From contig JBCNJP010000003.1 of the NCBI GenBank assembly GCA_039602395.1, positions 15,037,167 through 15,101,166 on the forward strand: a DNA stretch of 64,000 nt. The letters are read 5' to 3'. Below the pieces are notes generated by a model. The model searched no databases. It saw nothing but the letters and a program-made list of their open reading frames with translations, and was not told the DNA's origin. Positions 1 to 11,400 of the stretch are shown here, one piece after another (position 1 is the stretch's first letter; every line of letters begins with the position of its first letter). Position numbers and translations under genes: made by a program. The DNA comes from Deinandra increscens subsp. villosa. Lineage: Eukaryota > Streptophyta > Magnoliopsida > Asterales > Asteraceae.

Positions 1-146
1 GGATATACAAAACAACCACATTGCTAAAACGCATCATAAAAAACGAAGAAAAAAAAAGACTGCAACAACGTTAAATTAGAAGCTAAGTTAAATACAACAC
101 TGCAAATGGTATTCATTGGATCCTTTTGTTTTCTTGATGCCGTGAA

Positions 147-1080
147 ACAAATTGGTGCCAAAGACGATTAATTTGTTTTTTTTGGAGAGCTCTAAAAGGG
201 AGAATAGCAACTAAAGAGGCACTTGTTCGGAGAAATGTTCAGGTGGGCGACGAGCAATGCCCTCTTTGTGGGGAAGAGAAGGCAACGACATATCATGTGT
301 TGATCAGATGTGAAATTGCGACGCATTTGTGGTATTTGGTGTCAAGATGGTGTCATGTTCCCCCAATTTATGCGTTTGAGTTGGACGAGTTGGTCAAACT
401 TTTAGAGGAGTCTTCGTTCGATAGGAAAGCTAAGATGGTGTTTTATGTTGTTGTCCTCGCCACTTCTTGGGTTATATGGAAAAGTAGAAATGAAGCGGTG
501 TTTTAAAACAAGAAGACGTTCATTCCCGTGCTGTTTAACGAAGTCAAATGTTCTAGTTTTTTATGGTTTAAAAAATAGGGGAAAATGGCGGGAGTTGAAG
601 TGGGAGGATTGGGATGAATATAATATGTAAGGCTGTGTTTGGAGCACTAGCTGCTAGCTGATGAACTATAAGCTAGCTGATAAGCTAGATGATAAAAAAT
701 AACGTTTGGTAAAAACTAGCTGATAAACTAGCTGAAAAATATAAAATGACATAAACGTACATATATATAAATAAATTAAAATTTAATAACAAAATATTAG
801 GAAAGGGTAAAACTGGAAATATTATAAAAAGCTAGTTGAAACGCTACTCCAACTAGTTTTTCAAAAGCTAGCTTATAAGCTAGCTTTTTGACATTACCAA
901 ACAGGGTTTTTAAAAAAACTAGCTTTTTTAAAAAGCCCCGTTTGGTAACGTCAAAAAGCTAGCTTATGACGCGTCAAACACGAACTAAGTGTTTCGTGTG
1001 CTCTTTTTTTTCGTACCCTTCCAGGCGTCTTGCTAGGGTGGGTAGTTTTATAAAAGCATTGTTAAAAAAAATACAACACT
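147..1080 (+). pseudogene. LINE (non-LTR retrotransposon) 3' fragment with zf-RVT domain
   Basis: The translation from about 147 to 505 matches the C-terminal zinc-binding region of plant LINE reverse transcriptases: a WRALKGRIATKEAL segment, then CPLC, then a YHVLIRC segment followed by HLW, giving a Cys/His cluster at 262-345. One extra T in the T-run near 179-186 shifts the frame just before the WRAL segment, and the stop at 504-506 is followed by further matching sequence in another frame (about 510-570), so it is broken. The LINE 3' tail seems to resume at about 976-1075 and ends in an A-run. A MITE interrupts it. No catalytic RT domain lies in the window. The family assignment is by motif recognition. 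Confidence 0.7.
632..975. mobile_element. hAT-like MITE with a second truncated copy
   Basis: The segment is packed with CTAGCT/AGCTAG motifs. It opens with GGCTGTGTTTGG and has the inverse form CCAAACAGGG at about 898-907. A second start (GCCCCGTTTGGTAAC) follows at about 936, suggesting two copies joined or one nested. No coding capacity is seen. It interrupts the LINE tail. The hAT affiliation is inferred from the terminal style only. Confidence 0.5.
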
Positions 1081-1178
1081 GCAAAAAACTAGATAAGACA
1101 CTGGTGTGAAACTAAAAACCAATGAAATATTAAAAAAACGATTTAAATGAAATTAAAAATATATATAGGTAAAAAAGC

Positions 1179-1258
<80 letters not shown>

Positions 1259-1282
1259 TAACAATAAAAATAATAATAAAAT
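1179..1282. repeat. (AAT)n microsatellite
   Basis: Uninterrupted AAT/TAA triplets run from 1179 to about 1254, followed by imperfect AAC and AAA variants to about 1282. Confidence 0.97.
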
Positions 1283-1326
1283 TAAAATAACAATGATACT
1301 AGCAATAGCAGTAGAAGTAACATTAA

Positions 1327-2262
1327 TCTTCCTATTCTAATAAATGATTACAAATGTTGACACATGTCAACACTATATTCATCCTCACAAAAGTTTTCTC
1401 TCCCAAAACTACTCCTGAATTAATTCTTTTTTATTAGAAATTATATCATATTTTATAATTAATCATGATATATTTGTATTTATTTATATTATGAAACTAT
1501 GACGACCATATATTAATTTTCATCTTATTTTTATTTAAAATTATTTTTCATAAACTATTATTATTTATCTTTTAATAAATATATAAAAAAACTTACAAAA
1601 TACCAATAAAAACTTATTTAGTGTGTTTCAAATATAATTGAGCAAATCATATTTAAAATTTTAATAATTGAATACCTAATATTATTTTACAGATTCAATC
1701 AACATTGTGGATGATACTTTTTATAAAGAAATTCACAAACGACAAAAATCATGTTCATAAGATCCAATATTAAATATTTTTCTACTATATCAAATGATCA
1801 ATGTTCATCCAATTTGAGAATTTTAAACACGATGACTAATTCAATTGTAAGTTTCCTAATTTATATCAAAATAACATTATTTTGATATAACATTATAATA
1901 TTGATTATAGTTTAGATTTTATATATGTTCATTATAATTTTGATCAAACTTTATACTCACCTAACTTTCTACAAAGACTTAGAGTCTTAAGTTTGTTAAA
2001 TCATAAATTAATGTTAGTTGCTATTCTGGGTCAGATTTTTTTTTAACAATCATTTTTGTATAGTTGCATTTTTCAAATATACAAGTAGAGACATGGGCTC
2101 TAAATATTGTTGGTAAGTCACCACTACCATATTATGAATTATAACTTTAACTCTTATTTAATATGATGTAATAGGTTATTCCGGTAATAAGAAGAGTATG
2201 CAATTATCAATTATATATATTTTTAATGATTCAACCCATATAACATACGGGTTCTATCCTAA
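1327..2262 (+). mobile_element. non-autonomous Helitron, copy 1 (936 bp)
   Basis: It starts with TC after an A and ends with CTAA before a T, which fits Helitron insertion between A and T. About 9 bases before the end is a hairpin with arms ACCC(G/A)TAT and ATACGGGT (2234-2252). It is AT-rich and has no coding capacity. A palindrome TTGACACATGTCAA lies near the 5' end. The whole length is alignable by eye with the reverse complement of 29607-30607, which independently fixes both ends. Confidence 0.75.
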
Positions 2263-2433
2263 TAGTAATAATAAATATTATCGCATGAACTATACAAAAT
2301 TCGATACCTAATATGAAAATAAAACTAAAACGAAAAGGAACGCTTTAAAAATTTACTATCCATTATGTATATTATCTTTTAAATTATGAAAATTGTCTAG
2401 CATTTGGAAAGGGCATTCATATATTTGAAAATG

Positions 2434-2589
2434 GTATTGGTGATGAGAGGAAAACTTTGGACTGAGAGGTCACAAGTTCGATCCCTGAGCCTGACAGGTT
2501 TTCCACCCGGCCTTTAGAGGAGGTGGTTTTCCCTGAGAATTGGCTCAACTGATGTGTAAATAGTCTTAGTTGGACGTTCCAAAAAAAAA
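2434..2589 (+). mobile_element. tRNA-derived SINE with target-site duplication
   Basis: The 11-bp direct repeat ATTTGAAAATG flanks it exactly (2423-2433 and 2590-2600). The body carries a Pol III B-box-like AGTTCGATCC (2474-2483), a weaker A-box-like TGGTGATGAGAGG near the 5' end, and an A-tail of about ten bases at its 3' end. About 156 bp is usual for plant SINEs. No protein is encoded. Confidence 0.8.
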
Positions 2590-2739
2590 ATTTGAAAATG
2601 TATCATTAAATGAGTTGGCCTTTCATTTAAAAGTCAAAGATTTGCTGCATTTAATACTACTTATTTCGGTAAGAAAATTTGCAGATAATTATGATTCCAC
2701 AAAGGGTTACAAAAGTGATGGGTAATTTTGTATAACCTT

Positions 2740-3727
2740 TTAATAATTTAAGTTATTAATAATTTAAGTTATGTCTTTTTAGTCGATTAGAATTCTTAAT
2801 TATGAAAATTTCCTAAATAATCGTAATTATCATGGTATTGAAATTCACCGGATTGTTGTTAACTGAAACCTATCACCGTTAGTTTTTGCTGACTGAGCAT
2901 ATGACGTGACATCCTACGTGACTTTTTTTAATTAAGTTATTGGATTTTAACAATCCAGGTTTTGCCATTTTGGCCAATAATACTTCTAATTACGAAAATT
3001 CTCTACAATAATCCCAATTATCATGTTGTTGCAGTTCATTGAACCGGCAAGCTACGGCGTCGTCTCCTGTGACCTTCGACGAAGGGTTTTCTTCGGCTTG
3101 TATGTGCAGATAGTCTCTCCTCTTGCTAATCGAACCCTCAGATGCATTATCCCCTTCTTTTTCTCATCTACGATGACGCAAAGAACCGAGTAGGGTTCCG
3201 TCGTGTTGTCCAGTGATGGCGCGAAAGGGGACTCGTGGTGTTCCAATCGTGCCTCAAAGGTGATTGTTTTGGTGGGATAGTCGCCATCGGTGGTGACTTC
3301 GAACAAAAAAACTATCTCAGCCGCATAACCGGCGATTTGGGGATGAATGGGTGAGGTAGGGGAGGACGACGGAGCACAGAGGTGAGGTGGGGGTGGACTC
3401 CAGAGGTGGTTGTTAGGGCAAAGTTAACAGCGGTCCAATGAATTCCAACACCATGATAATTGGGATTATTGTAAGAAATTTCCGTAATTGAGATTATTAT
3501 CGGCAAAAGGGCATAACTTGGATTACTAAAATCCAATAACTTAATTAAAAAAGCCACAAAGGATGCCATGTCACATGCCCAGTCGTCAAAAACTAACGGT
3601 GTTATTTTTCAGTTAATGGCGGTCCGATGAATTCCAACACCGTAATAATTGAAATTATTATAAGGAATTTTCGTGATTAGGATTATTATCGGCTAAAAGA
3701 GCATAACTTGGATTATTAAAATCCAAT
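2740..3727. mobile_element. long-terminal-inverted-repeat DNA element
   Basis: The left arm (about 2740-3045) and the right arm (about 3415-3727) are inverted copies of each other. Each arm holds about two tandem copies of a unit with AAGTTATG, AATAAT, ACGAAAATT, CAATTATCATGGTGTTG and CACCGTTAGTTTTTG segments. The 370-bp centre (3046-3414) is more GC-rich than the arms and has a minus-strand open frame of 84 codons (3052-3306) that I do not recognise. A Mutator-like or foldback element with captured filler is possible. No transposase is present. Confidence 0.6.
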
Positions 3728-5240
3728 TAACCTAATTGTTACGTGTATTTGATAGGTAATTTTATGTGAGTCCATTTAAGGTTGAACAAAATGATCATGA
3801 ACATGAGGAAGACCGCAAACAAAAGTTGTGAACAGGAGAGGAATGTTACAAGTTGAAGCCAGCGAGGTGTTTTTGTTACCTATATATGTTTTGTTTTCTA
3901 TTTTCTTTTTTAATCGATTTTTATTTCCTTCATTATGTTATTAGGTTCATTGACGCAGCTTAGTGGTATGGCCAGGGGGGTTCGTCCAATAATACTAATT
4001 TTCATGATTTTTTCAAAAAAGATGATATATATTGAAAATTGTCCTGTTGAACTATCGCATCGTGACTTATCACCCCCGTAAAATTTTAAGCCAAACTTCA
4101 CCACTGTAGAGTTGCATATGAGAAGGAATCATAGAGGAATGATATGTATAACAGTCACTAATTTGTTGTTTAACAACTCTCCTCCCTATCGTTTTTAGGT
4201 AACGGATTAAACATGTAACACCCCTTTATCAATTAATGAAAAAGTAGACAATTTTGTCGTTTGGTTTATATAGCAAAACACAAAATGCTATACAAGAGTA
4301 ACGTGCACACAACAGATTCTAGTTATATATACTAATAGGCATAAAAGAAAAACAAATTTATATATTAAAAATAAATAAATAAAAAAGCAAAACATTTATG
4401 AGTAAAGTCAATAAAAAGGTGCGAATGTAAATTATTGGGTGGGAATAAATATGAAGAAAATATAATAATAAATCTCTACAATCACTAATTGACCTATCTC
4501 GAGAGCACACAAATATAGAACTCATATTGCCTTTTAATTAAAATGAATGCAAGGGTGGCGATTGGGTTCTAATGATAAGAGACTTGCAACTAAAAGATGG
4601 CGGATGGGTCCTAATGATAAGAGATATGTCTTACAACTAAAAGATCGTGAATTTAAACCTTACAAGCCCTTGCCTGGACATCAAGACTAGGCGAGGCATA
4701 GCCATACCACCTTGGATCCAAGACAATCATGCGAGAAATCCACATAAAATTCAGCTGGAACTGTCTAAAACTTCTAAAAATGGTCTAGAACACGGCTAAA
4801 CCAGTCAAAATCATGTCTAGAACCCTAAAAATAGGGTCTTGCTAAAGAAAACCCTTTTGCCTTCTTGCTTTTAGGTTCAAGGCTCAGACTTTTGCACCTT
4901 AATTACAAATTCAACTTGCTAACACATGTCACTTGTCCAATTCTATGAAATGTTAAGTCTAATAGAATAGTGAATGTATCACATTAGAGTACAAACTAAA
5001 ATTGCAGGTAATTTTGAACTTCAAATTCTTAGAACATCAATCAATCAATCTTTGAAGCTCAATCAACAGATTAGCAATCAAATTCCCCCAAAATGAGATA
5101 AAACATGCATTAAGCTTCAATGGCGCGCATAACTTATTATCAATGTCAAGAAAATTCTACAACAAATGCTATGCCATCCTCATCAACAAATTCAAGCAAA
5201 AACAATAAAAATCTTCAAACAAGTTCATCACCAATGTGAA
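3728..5240. other. AT-rich intergenic stretch
   Basis: No convincing gene. An imperfect tandem duplication of about 50 bp lies at 4554-4650 (units built on TTCTAATGATAAGAGA and CAACTAAAAGAT). The short minus-strand open frame at 3910-4104 resembles nothing known to me. The right part next to 5240 should hold the 3' UTR of the 6-phosphogluconate dehydrogenase gene. Confidence 0.6.
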
Positions 5241-5270
5241 ACACTTACCGATATATTTTTCATTCCCGGT

Positions 5271-6734
5271 TCAAGCGTTCTTCCTAGCGAGCTTAGTCCA
5301 TTCGGTATGAAAAGCACCAGGGCGATCAACTCGCTCATAAGTATGAGCACCAAACAAGTCCCTTTGAGCTTGAACAAGATTTGCAGGCAACCGAGCCCGT
5401 CTATAGGTGTCAAAATACGCTAGACTAGCACACATTCCCGGGGTACTAATCCCAGCAGAGATGGCTAGCCCCACCACCCTCCTCCATGCCGCCTGCCGCT
5501 GCACCATTTCCTTCGCAAAATCAGGATCCACCACCAGGCTCGCAAGATCAGGGTTTCGCTGGTACGCTTTCTTGATCCTATCCAAGAAAACCGCCCGGAT
5601 AATACACCCTCCTTTCCAAATCCTAGCCAATTCCCCAAAATTCAAGTTCCAATTCTTCTCAAGACTCTTGGCCCTCAACAAGTTCATCCCTTGTGCATAA
5701 CTACAAATCTTGGAAGCATATAAAGCTTGCCTCACATCATCAATCAACCTCTTCTTATCAATCCCACTTCTAACTGTTCCCACCTCCTCTTTCAACCCTG
5801 CCTCCGCCAACACCTTGGCGGCAGCCTCCCTCTCGTCCTTCAAACCGCTCAAATACCGACAGTCCAGACTCGCGGCAATGGTGGGAGCCGCAACCGACAG
5901 CTCAGCCGCCTGCTGGACCGTCCATTTCCCCGTCCCCTTCATCCCGGTTTTATCCAAAATCTTGTCAACCAACTCCCCTTCACCATGCTCATCTTTCACT
6001 TTGAAAATATCTGCTGTGATTTCAATCAGAAAACTCTCTAACTCCCCTCTATTCCACTCATCAAAAATCTCAGCCAACTCTGAGTTGCTTAACCCACCAA
6101 CATTTTTCAAAACATCATAAGCTTCAGAAATCAATTGCATATCACCATACTCAATCCCATTATGAACCATTTTAACAAAATTACCTGATCCACCTTCACC
6201 AATATATGTAACACAAGGTCCATCTTCAACCTGCGCAGCCACTTTCTCAACAATATCTTTAATATTATTATAAGCATCAAACGAACCACCTGGCATCAAC
6301 GACGGTCCGTTTCGCGCGCCTTCTTCGCCGCCGGAGACTCCCATTCCGAGATAAAGCAGTCCTTTGCTGTTGGCTTCAACAATCCGGCGTTCGGTGTTCT
6401 CGTACCACTCGTTTCCGCCGTCGATGATGGTGTCTCCGGGCTCCATGTGCTCGGTCAACGCGGCAATGGTCTGGTCAACGGGAGCGCCGGCTTTGACGAG
6501 GATGATGACGGATCGGGGCTTCTGGATTGAGAGGACGAAATCGCGAGGGGTGTAGTGGCCGGTTAAGGGGAGCTGGCCTTCGTTGTGGGCTCGATCTAGG
6601 GTTTCGTCGACTTTGGAAGTGGTGCGATTGTAGACGGAGATGGGGAAGCCTTTCTCGGCGACGTTGAGGGCGAGGTTTTGGCCCATGACTGCGAGTCCGG
6701 CGAGGCCGATGCGGGAGAGAGCTGCGGCCTCCAT
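5271..6734 (-). CDS. PGD: 6-phosphogluconate dehydrogenase, decarboxylating
   Basis: This oxidative pentose-phosphate enzyme converts 6-phosphogluconate plus NADP+ to ribulose 5-phosphate, CO2 and NADPH. The single exon gives 487 residues, the usual plant length. Visible motifs are the N-terminal NADP-binding GLAVMGQNLALN, IIDGGNEWYENTERR, the substrate-site GVSGGEEGARNGPSLMPGG, KMVHNGIEYGDMQ, and the family signature KGTGKWT. I chose the start at 6734 because homology begins at once (MEAAALSRIGLAGLAV). The frame stays open upstream to 6899, giving 55 more residues, probably 5' UTR; repeated ATTG units sit just before the start. The C-terminus (LARKNA) has no peroxisomal PTS1, and no clear plastid transit peptide follows the chosen start, so a cytosolic form is likeliest. 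A consensus splice donor (GGTAAGTG) lies just past the stop on the minus strand, so a 3' UTR intron is possible. Confidence 0.96.
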   Translation of the reverse strand: MEAAALSRIGLAGLAVMGQNLALNVAEKGFPISVYNRTTSKVDETLDRAHNEGQLPLTGHYTPRDFVLSIQKPRSVIILVKAGAPVDQTIAALTEHMEPGDTIIDGGNEWYENTERRIVEANSKGLLYLGMGVSGGEEGARNGPSLMPGGSFDAYNNIKDIVEKVAAQVEDGPCVTYIGEGGSGNFVKMVHNGIEYGDMQLISEAYDVLKNVGGLSNSELAEIFDEWNRGELESFLIEITADIFKVKDEHGEGELVDKILDKTGMKGTGKWTVQQAAELSVAAPTIAASLDCRYLSGLKDEREAAAKVLAEAGLKEEVGTVRSGIDKKRLIDDVRQALYASKICSYAQGMNLLRAKSLEKNWNLNFGELARIWKGGCIIRAVFLDRIKKAYQRNPDLASLVVDPDFAKEMVQRQAAWRRVVGLAISAGISTPGMCASLAYFDTYRRARLPANLVQAQRDLFGAHTYERVDRPGAFHTEWTKLARKNA

Positions 6735-7089
6735 TGATTGATTGATTGATTGATAGGGTTTGGGGATGAAATTGAGGGGGGTTTTGGAGATTGAAATGAA
6801 GGTTTTGGGGATGAAGGAAGGGAGGAAGTTTATGTAATGAGATTGGCTGGGGTTGGTGACGGACTCATCGAGGGTTCTAAACGTTGGTTGGCTGCACAAC
6901 CCACGAAAGGTTGTGTCGTTACCTTCTTTCTTTAAACTTTTGGGTTACCAATTAGTCCTTTCAGAATTATAATTATCAGTTTAAGCCCCTAACTAAGCCA
7001 CCAAGTTTTAAAATGAAAATCAAATAACTCAAACATGCCACCTATTAAACTTACATAGTTAATTGCATAAATCGGTTTAGTACTTTAGT

Positions 7090-7475
7090 CGAAACATTTG
7101 TTATAAGGTTGCATTAATGGTGCTTATGGTTTAATCAAACTGCAAGTTTGGTCTCCAAAATTGCAAAATTACAAACTCAGTCCACATATTTATGAGAGGG
7201 TTGCATAAATGATCCTCACGGTTTGATCAAATTGCAAGTTTGGTCTTTTTATTACAGTACCATTATGTTATTAGGGGTAAGAAACAACTAATCTCTAGTC
7301 TTTGAGGATACTTAACCCTAAAAGAATAATGGTAATTTGATATGACTATATGAGGACTAAACCTGTAATTTATGTAACCCTCTCACAAATGTTTGGACTA
7401 AATTTATAAGTTTTCAAACCTGATAACCAAACTTGCAATTTGATTTAACCATATAGATCATTTATGCAATTACCC
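7090..7475. repeat. imperfect inverted repeat, MITE-like
   Basis: The segments with TTGCATAAATGATC, ATCAAATTGCAAGTTTGGT and GAGAGGGTT at 7130-7250 reappear inverted at 7375-7470. The left arm itself carries two tandem versions. It is a possible degraded foldback element. No target-site duplication was identified. Confidence 0.5.
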
Positions 7476-7677
7476 CCTTGAACTCAGATGATCCACATCA
7501 ACAATCACCTCGACTTTTTGTCTATCCCCTCTCCAGGAGAAGGTCTTGGGCGCACCCGAAAATTGCGAACGAAATAGTGTATTGAGCTCTGAAGTCCCAT
7601 CTAACCATCTGGGATTCAGTTTGGCTACCAGGGAGCTTAGATCTAAAAAGCAGATGTCGCTACATAATCACCAATAT

Positions 7678-7749
7678 GAAACCGAGTGTCATAGAAGAAG
7701 CCATGCAACGAATGAAACCGAGTGCCATAGAAGAAGCCATCCAACGAAT
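7678..7749. repeat. 36-bp tandem duplication
   Basis: Two adjacent 36-bp units (7678-7713 and 7714-7749) begin GAAACCGAGTG and end CAACGAAT, differing at two positions. Confidence 0.9.
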
Positions 7750-8424
7750 GTAATTGTTGTACTTAGCGTTTGTGGGTTTGATGTACGATGGTGGTATAGG
7801 CAGGAGATGCCCGAATCTTGTTTTGATTTTGAGTTTGGTGTGTTGTAAGACAACTGAGGAAAAAGAAACCGATTTGAAGGGAGAGGGTTGGGTCATTTTG
7901 TATGAAGTAAAGAAAACTTTATAGAAAGTTGGTATTTGATCTCAAAATTTTGTTACATAATAAAATTAACATCACACAAACACATAATTTTTAACTGAAA
8001 TCTTGAAAATATGACCAACCAAACATTGGGGTTTAAACCCAGAACCTCAAACTAAGAGGCAAAACCAAGAACCGGTTTTAAGTATATGGCAAAGCTAGAA
8101 CCTTTCTGGGGAACTTCATCAATCGATTAAACCGACCATATTTCCAGCCAACATGGGTTTTTATCCTATTTATTTAAAAATGAGAACCAACAAAACAAAA
8201 GCCAATAAACATAATGGTGTAATATTGGTTCTTGCATCCCAACAAGTCCAAGTTGGAATTTGAATTAAGCATGTAAATGTAAATCCCATTTATATGGGGG
8301 TACACTGAACCACCAAATTATGATCAAAATATAATAATGATTAGTTGTAGATAATAAATCACAAAATTCTTGCAGGTTTCAAAAACCAAACCTGCCCAGT
8401 ATCTTCATAACTCATGATCTCCTA

Positions 8425-11400
8425 CTAGCATTCGATACGAACCGCTCCACTTTCAGAAGAAATAAACTTAGGCTTCTTGTTAACTTGATGCAAACACTGA
8501 ATAACATCACCAATCTGAAAATCAAGACAATCGCGAAGAACAAGACCGCACTCGTTACCTTTCTGGACCGTTTCAACATCCTGAGTGTCTCTTTTTAAGG
8601 AAACACAACACCCTTCAAACACAACTTCACCACTTCTTAGAAGCCTCATGGTGCACGACCTGCTGACATGGCCGCCCATGACTTTGCAACCAGCAATCTT
8701 TACATCAGCTCCTTTAGCTTTGCTTCTTCCTTTGAGTTCAAAGATGTTGAGTATTTGTGCCTCACCAGCCACCTCTGTCTCAAATTTTCCAGGAGCTTTT
8801 TCCACTATGAAGTTGCCGATATCTTCTAGAAGATGGTAGATCACTTTGTGTATTTTAATCTAGAAAAAGATGTCGATATCATTATTTCATTCTAGTTATT
8901 CAATAGGAGCCAAATTTCCTGAGTGTTCCACTAAATTCATTCAGTTCTTTTTTTTTTCCTCTAAAGTACTCAACTTTCATTGTGTATTCCAATCTTGTGA
9001 TTTATTTTTATATATGATAACTGTTTTTTAACTTAAGTAACCTAAATGAAACATATATGAATCCTAGTTACTATTTGTTGATTATTTTTTGCAAATTAAC
9101 TTGAAGTAGGAGGTAACAGTGAAAAAAAAAATTCGCTAAATAATGAGTTTCAAAATTGAAATTGTTTATATAAATCAAATTGAAAAAAAAAAAATCACTA
9201 AATAGTAACCAAGACGCATATATGTTCCATTTAAGTCACTTGATTTAAAAAATAATAACATTTATAAATAAAATTCACAAAAAATAAAATGCCTAATAAA
9301 AATTGAGAGACTTTAGAGTAACAACGGAATGTTTGAGTCATTTTGGTGGGACACTTGATAAACTTGGTTATTGAAATTCTCCCTTATTCAATATAAAATC
9401 ACTTTAAGAACGCACATCCAAACACCCTGTTTTGCAAAATATACATACCTTTATATTGGCTTGAGCAGCAGCCAAACTGAGAGATGTAGGTGGGGTCCGC
9501 ACGTTAAACCCAATGATACATGCTTTGGCAGCTTGTGCCAAGTCGAGATCAGACTGACAAATTGGTCCAACTCCAACATGGATAACATTCACAAAAACCT
9601 GATAAAAAGAAAATTGGTGAATTTGAGATAAAATGTATAAAGATACACATGAACACATTAGAGAAGTTATGGATTTGTGCATACAATTGGAAACATGAAT
9701 ATCTGTTTAAACATGGTAACTAACTTGTAGTACATGGGTGTTTGGATTTGTGTTTTGGAACTATATATATAATTATTTTGGAAAGAGATTACAAGAATAA
9801 ATATACCATGTGCAATAAAATTGATTATAGAAGAATAAACTAGAATTAGATATCTACCCTTTCTTTTGAAGTAATTATAAAGGCTTTTACTGCCATTTCA
9901 TAAAACATTTCTTTTTTTGTAAAGATCGTATTATCTATAAATCCTTGAATAACCAGAATTTATCACACTCGAACGTAATTACTTGATTATTCAACTTCAA
10001 GTACCAGTAGCACATAAAATATCTATCTTCTACATTATTCAACTTCAAGCACCAGTAGCACATAGAATATCTATCTTCTACATCCGCTTTTATATCAAAT
10101 TCCAAATATTAAATCACAGTCACATTTAAAACACACATCCAACACTCCTTAGAACTAGGAAGATATTCAAAAGAAATATAGATTATTTTTTAACAATATA
10201 TGACATACCTGGGGACTATTCAATGTTTTAAGTGAATCGGTGACAGCTTGGACCGTCCCTTGAACGTCTGCTTTGACAATAATTGGGAGTTCAACCCTTT
10301 TAGGCTCATCTTCTATTATTTCAGAATCAGAGATCTCCTCCCCATCTTTCCTACGCCTCTCTAGTTCCTGTTTCTTCTCCTCCTTCTGCCTACGCTTCTC
10401 TTGTTCCAGTTTGTTCTCTTCATCCATCTTCCTAAGCCTATCTCGTTCCAGTTTCTTTTTCCTTCCTTCACTAAGCATCCGGGCTCGTTCTTCCGAATCC
10501 ACAACAATAATATCATCACCTGCCATTGGCAGCCCTTTGAGCCCCTCAATCTCCACAGGCATAGCGGGTGTGGCCTCGCCGGTCAATTTCCCAGCTGTAT
10601 CCCTAATCGCACGTATTTTCCCCCACTCGGCACCAACTGCAACATGTTGACCACAAACCAAAGTCCCGGCTTTGACCAAAGCTGTAGCCAACGGGCCCCG
10701 CCCACGGTCAAGTCTTGCTTCAACGACATAAGCTTGGGCCACTCCATCTACACGGGCTTTTAGGTCCATTAACTCAGCTTGAAGAAGCAAAGCTTCTTCA
10801 AGCTTATCAAGTCCTTTTTTAGTAACTGCAGATACCTCAACCACTTGTACATCACCGCCCATTTCTTCAAGGGGTAACCCTTCTGAAGCTAGTTGGACTT
10901 TGACTCTTTCTGGGTCAGATGCGGGCTTATCACATTTGTTGATGGCAACAACTATGGGGACATCTGCTGACTTGGCATGTGACATGGCTTCAAGTGTTTG
11001 TGGCATCACACCATCATCAGCAGCTACCACTAGCACCACTATATCAGTAACGGCTGCACCTCTGGCTCGCATGGCGCTAAAAGCCGCATGGCCGGGAGTG
11101 TCCAGGAAGGTTATGGATGCACCTGATGTCATGCCTACAACGAAAGCACCAAGGTGTTGGGTTATGCCACCGGCTTCTTTGGCGGCAACTGAGGTCTGGC
11201 GTAGAGCATCTAAAAGGGAGGTTTTTCCATGGTCAACATGACCCATGACTGTTACCACGGGTGCACGAGGAAGGACTATGGAACCTTCGTATGAGTAGAG
11301 CCTCTTAACATTTACCCCAACTTCCTGCAATTTTTCATATTAGAATATATGATTTATAGAAATCAAAAGTGCAAAATAAAATTAGAGGTGGCAATTTGGT

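Larger units (their letters stand above)
6900..8424. other. intergenic region between 6PGD and IF-2 genes
   Basis: The left part should contain the 6PGD promoter, and the right part just before 8425 the IF-2 3' UTR. In between are an imperfect inverted repeat (7130-7470) and a perfect-length 36-bp tandem duplication. The plus-strand open frame at 7546-7848 spans that duplication and has no recognisable domain, so I do not call it a gene. Confidence 0.6.

Noticed and set aside
2434..2589. tRNA gene, because of the GTTCGATCC box
   Set aside because: No cloverleaf or acceptor stem forms; the A-tail and target-site duplication mark a SINE.
5407..6555. Several plus-strand frames of 60-136 codons
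   Set aside because: They are antisense to the 6-phosphogluconate dehydrogenase exon and show no domain.
7546..7848. 100-codon plus-strand open frame
   Set aside because: It spans a recent tandem duplication, has no known domain and no promoter or splice support.
10273..11241. Plus-strand frames of 113-125 codons rich in Ser and Thr
   Set aside because: Antisense to the IF-2 G-domain exon.
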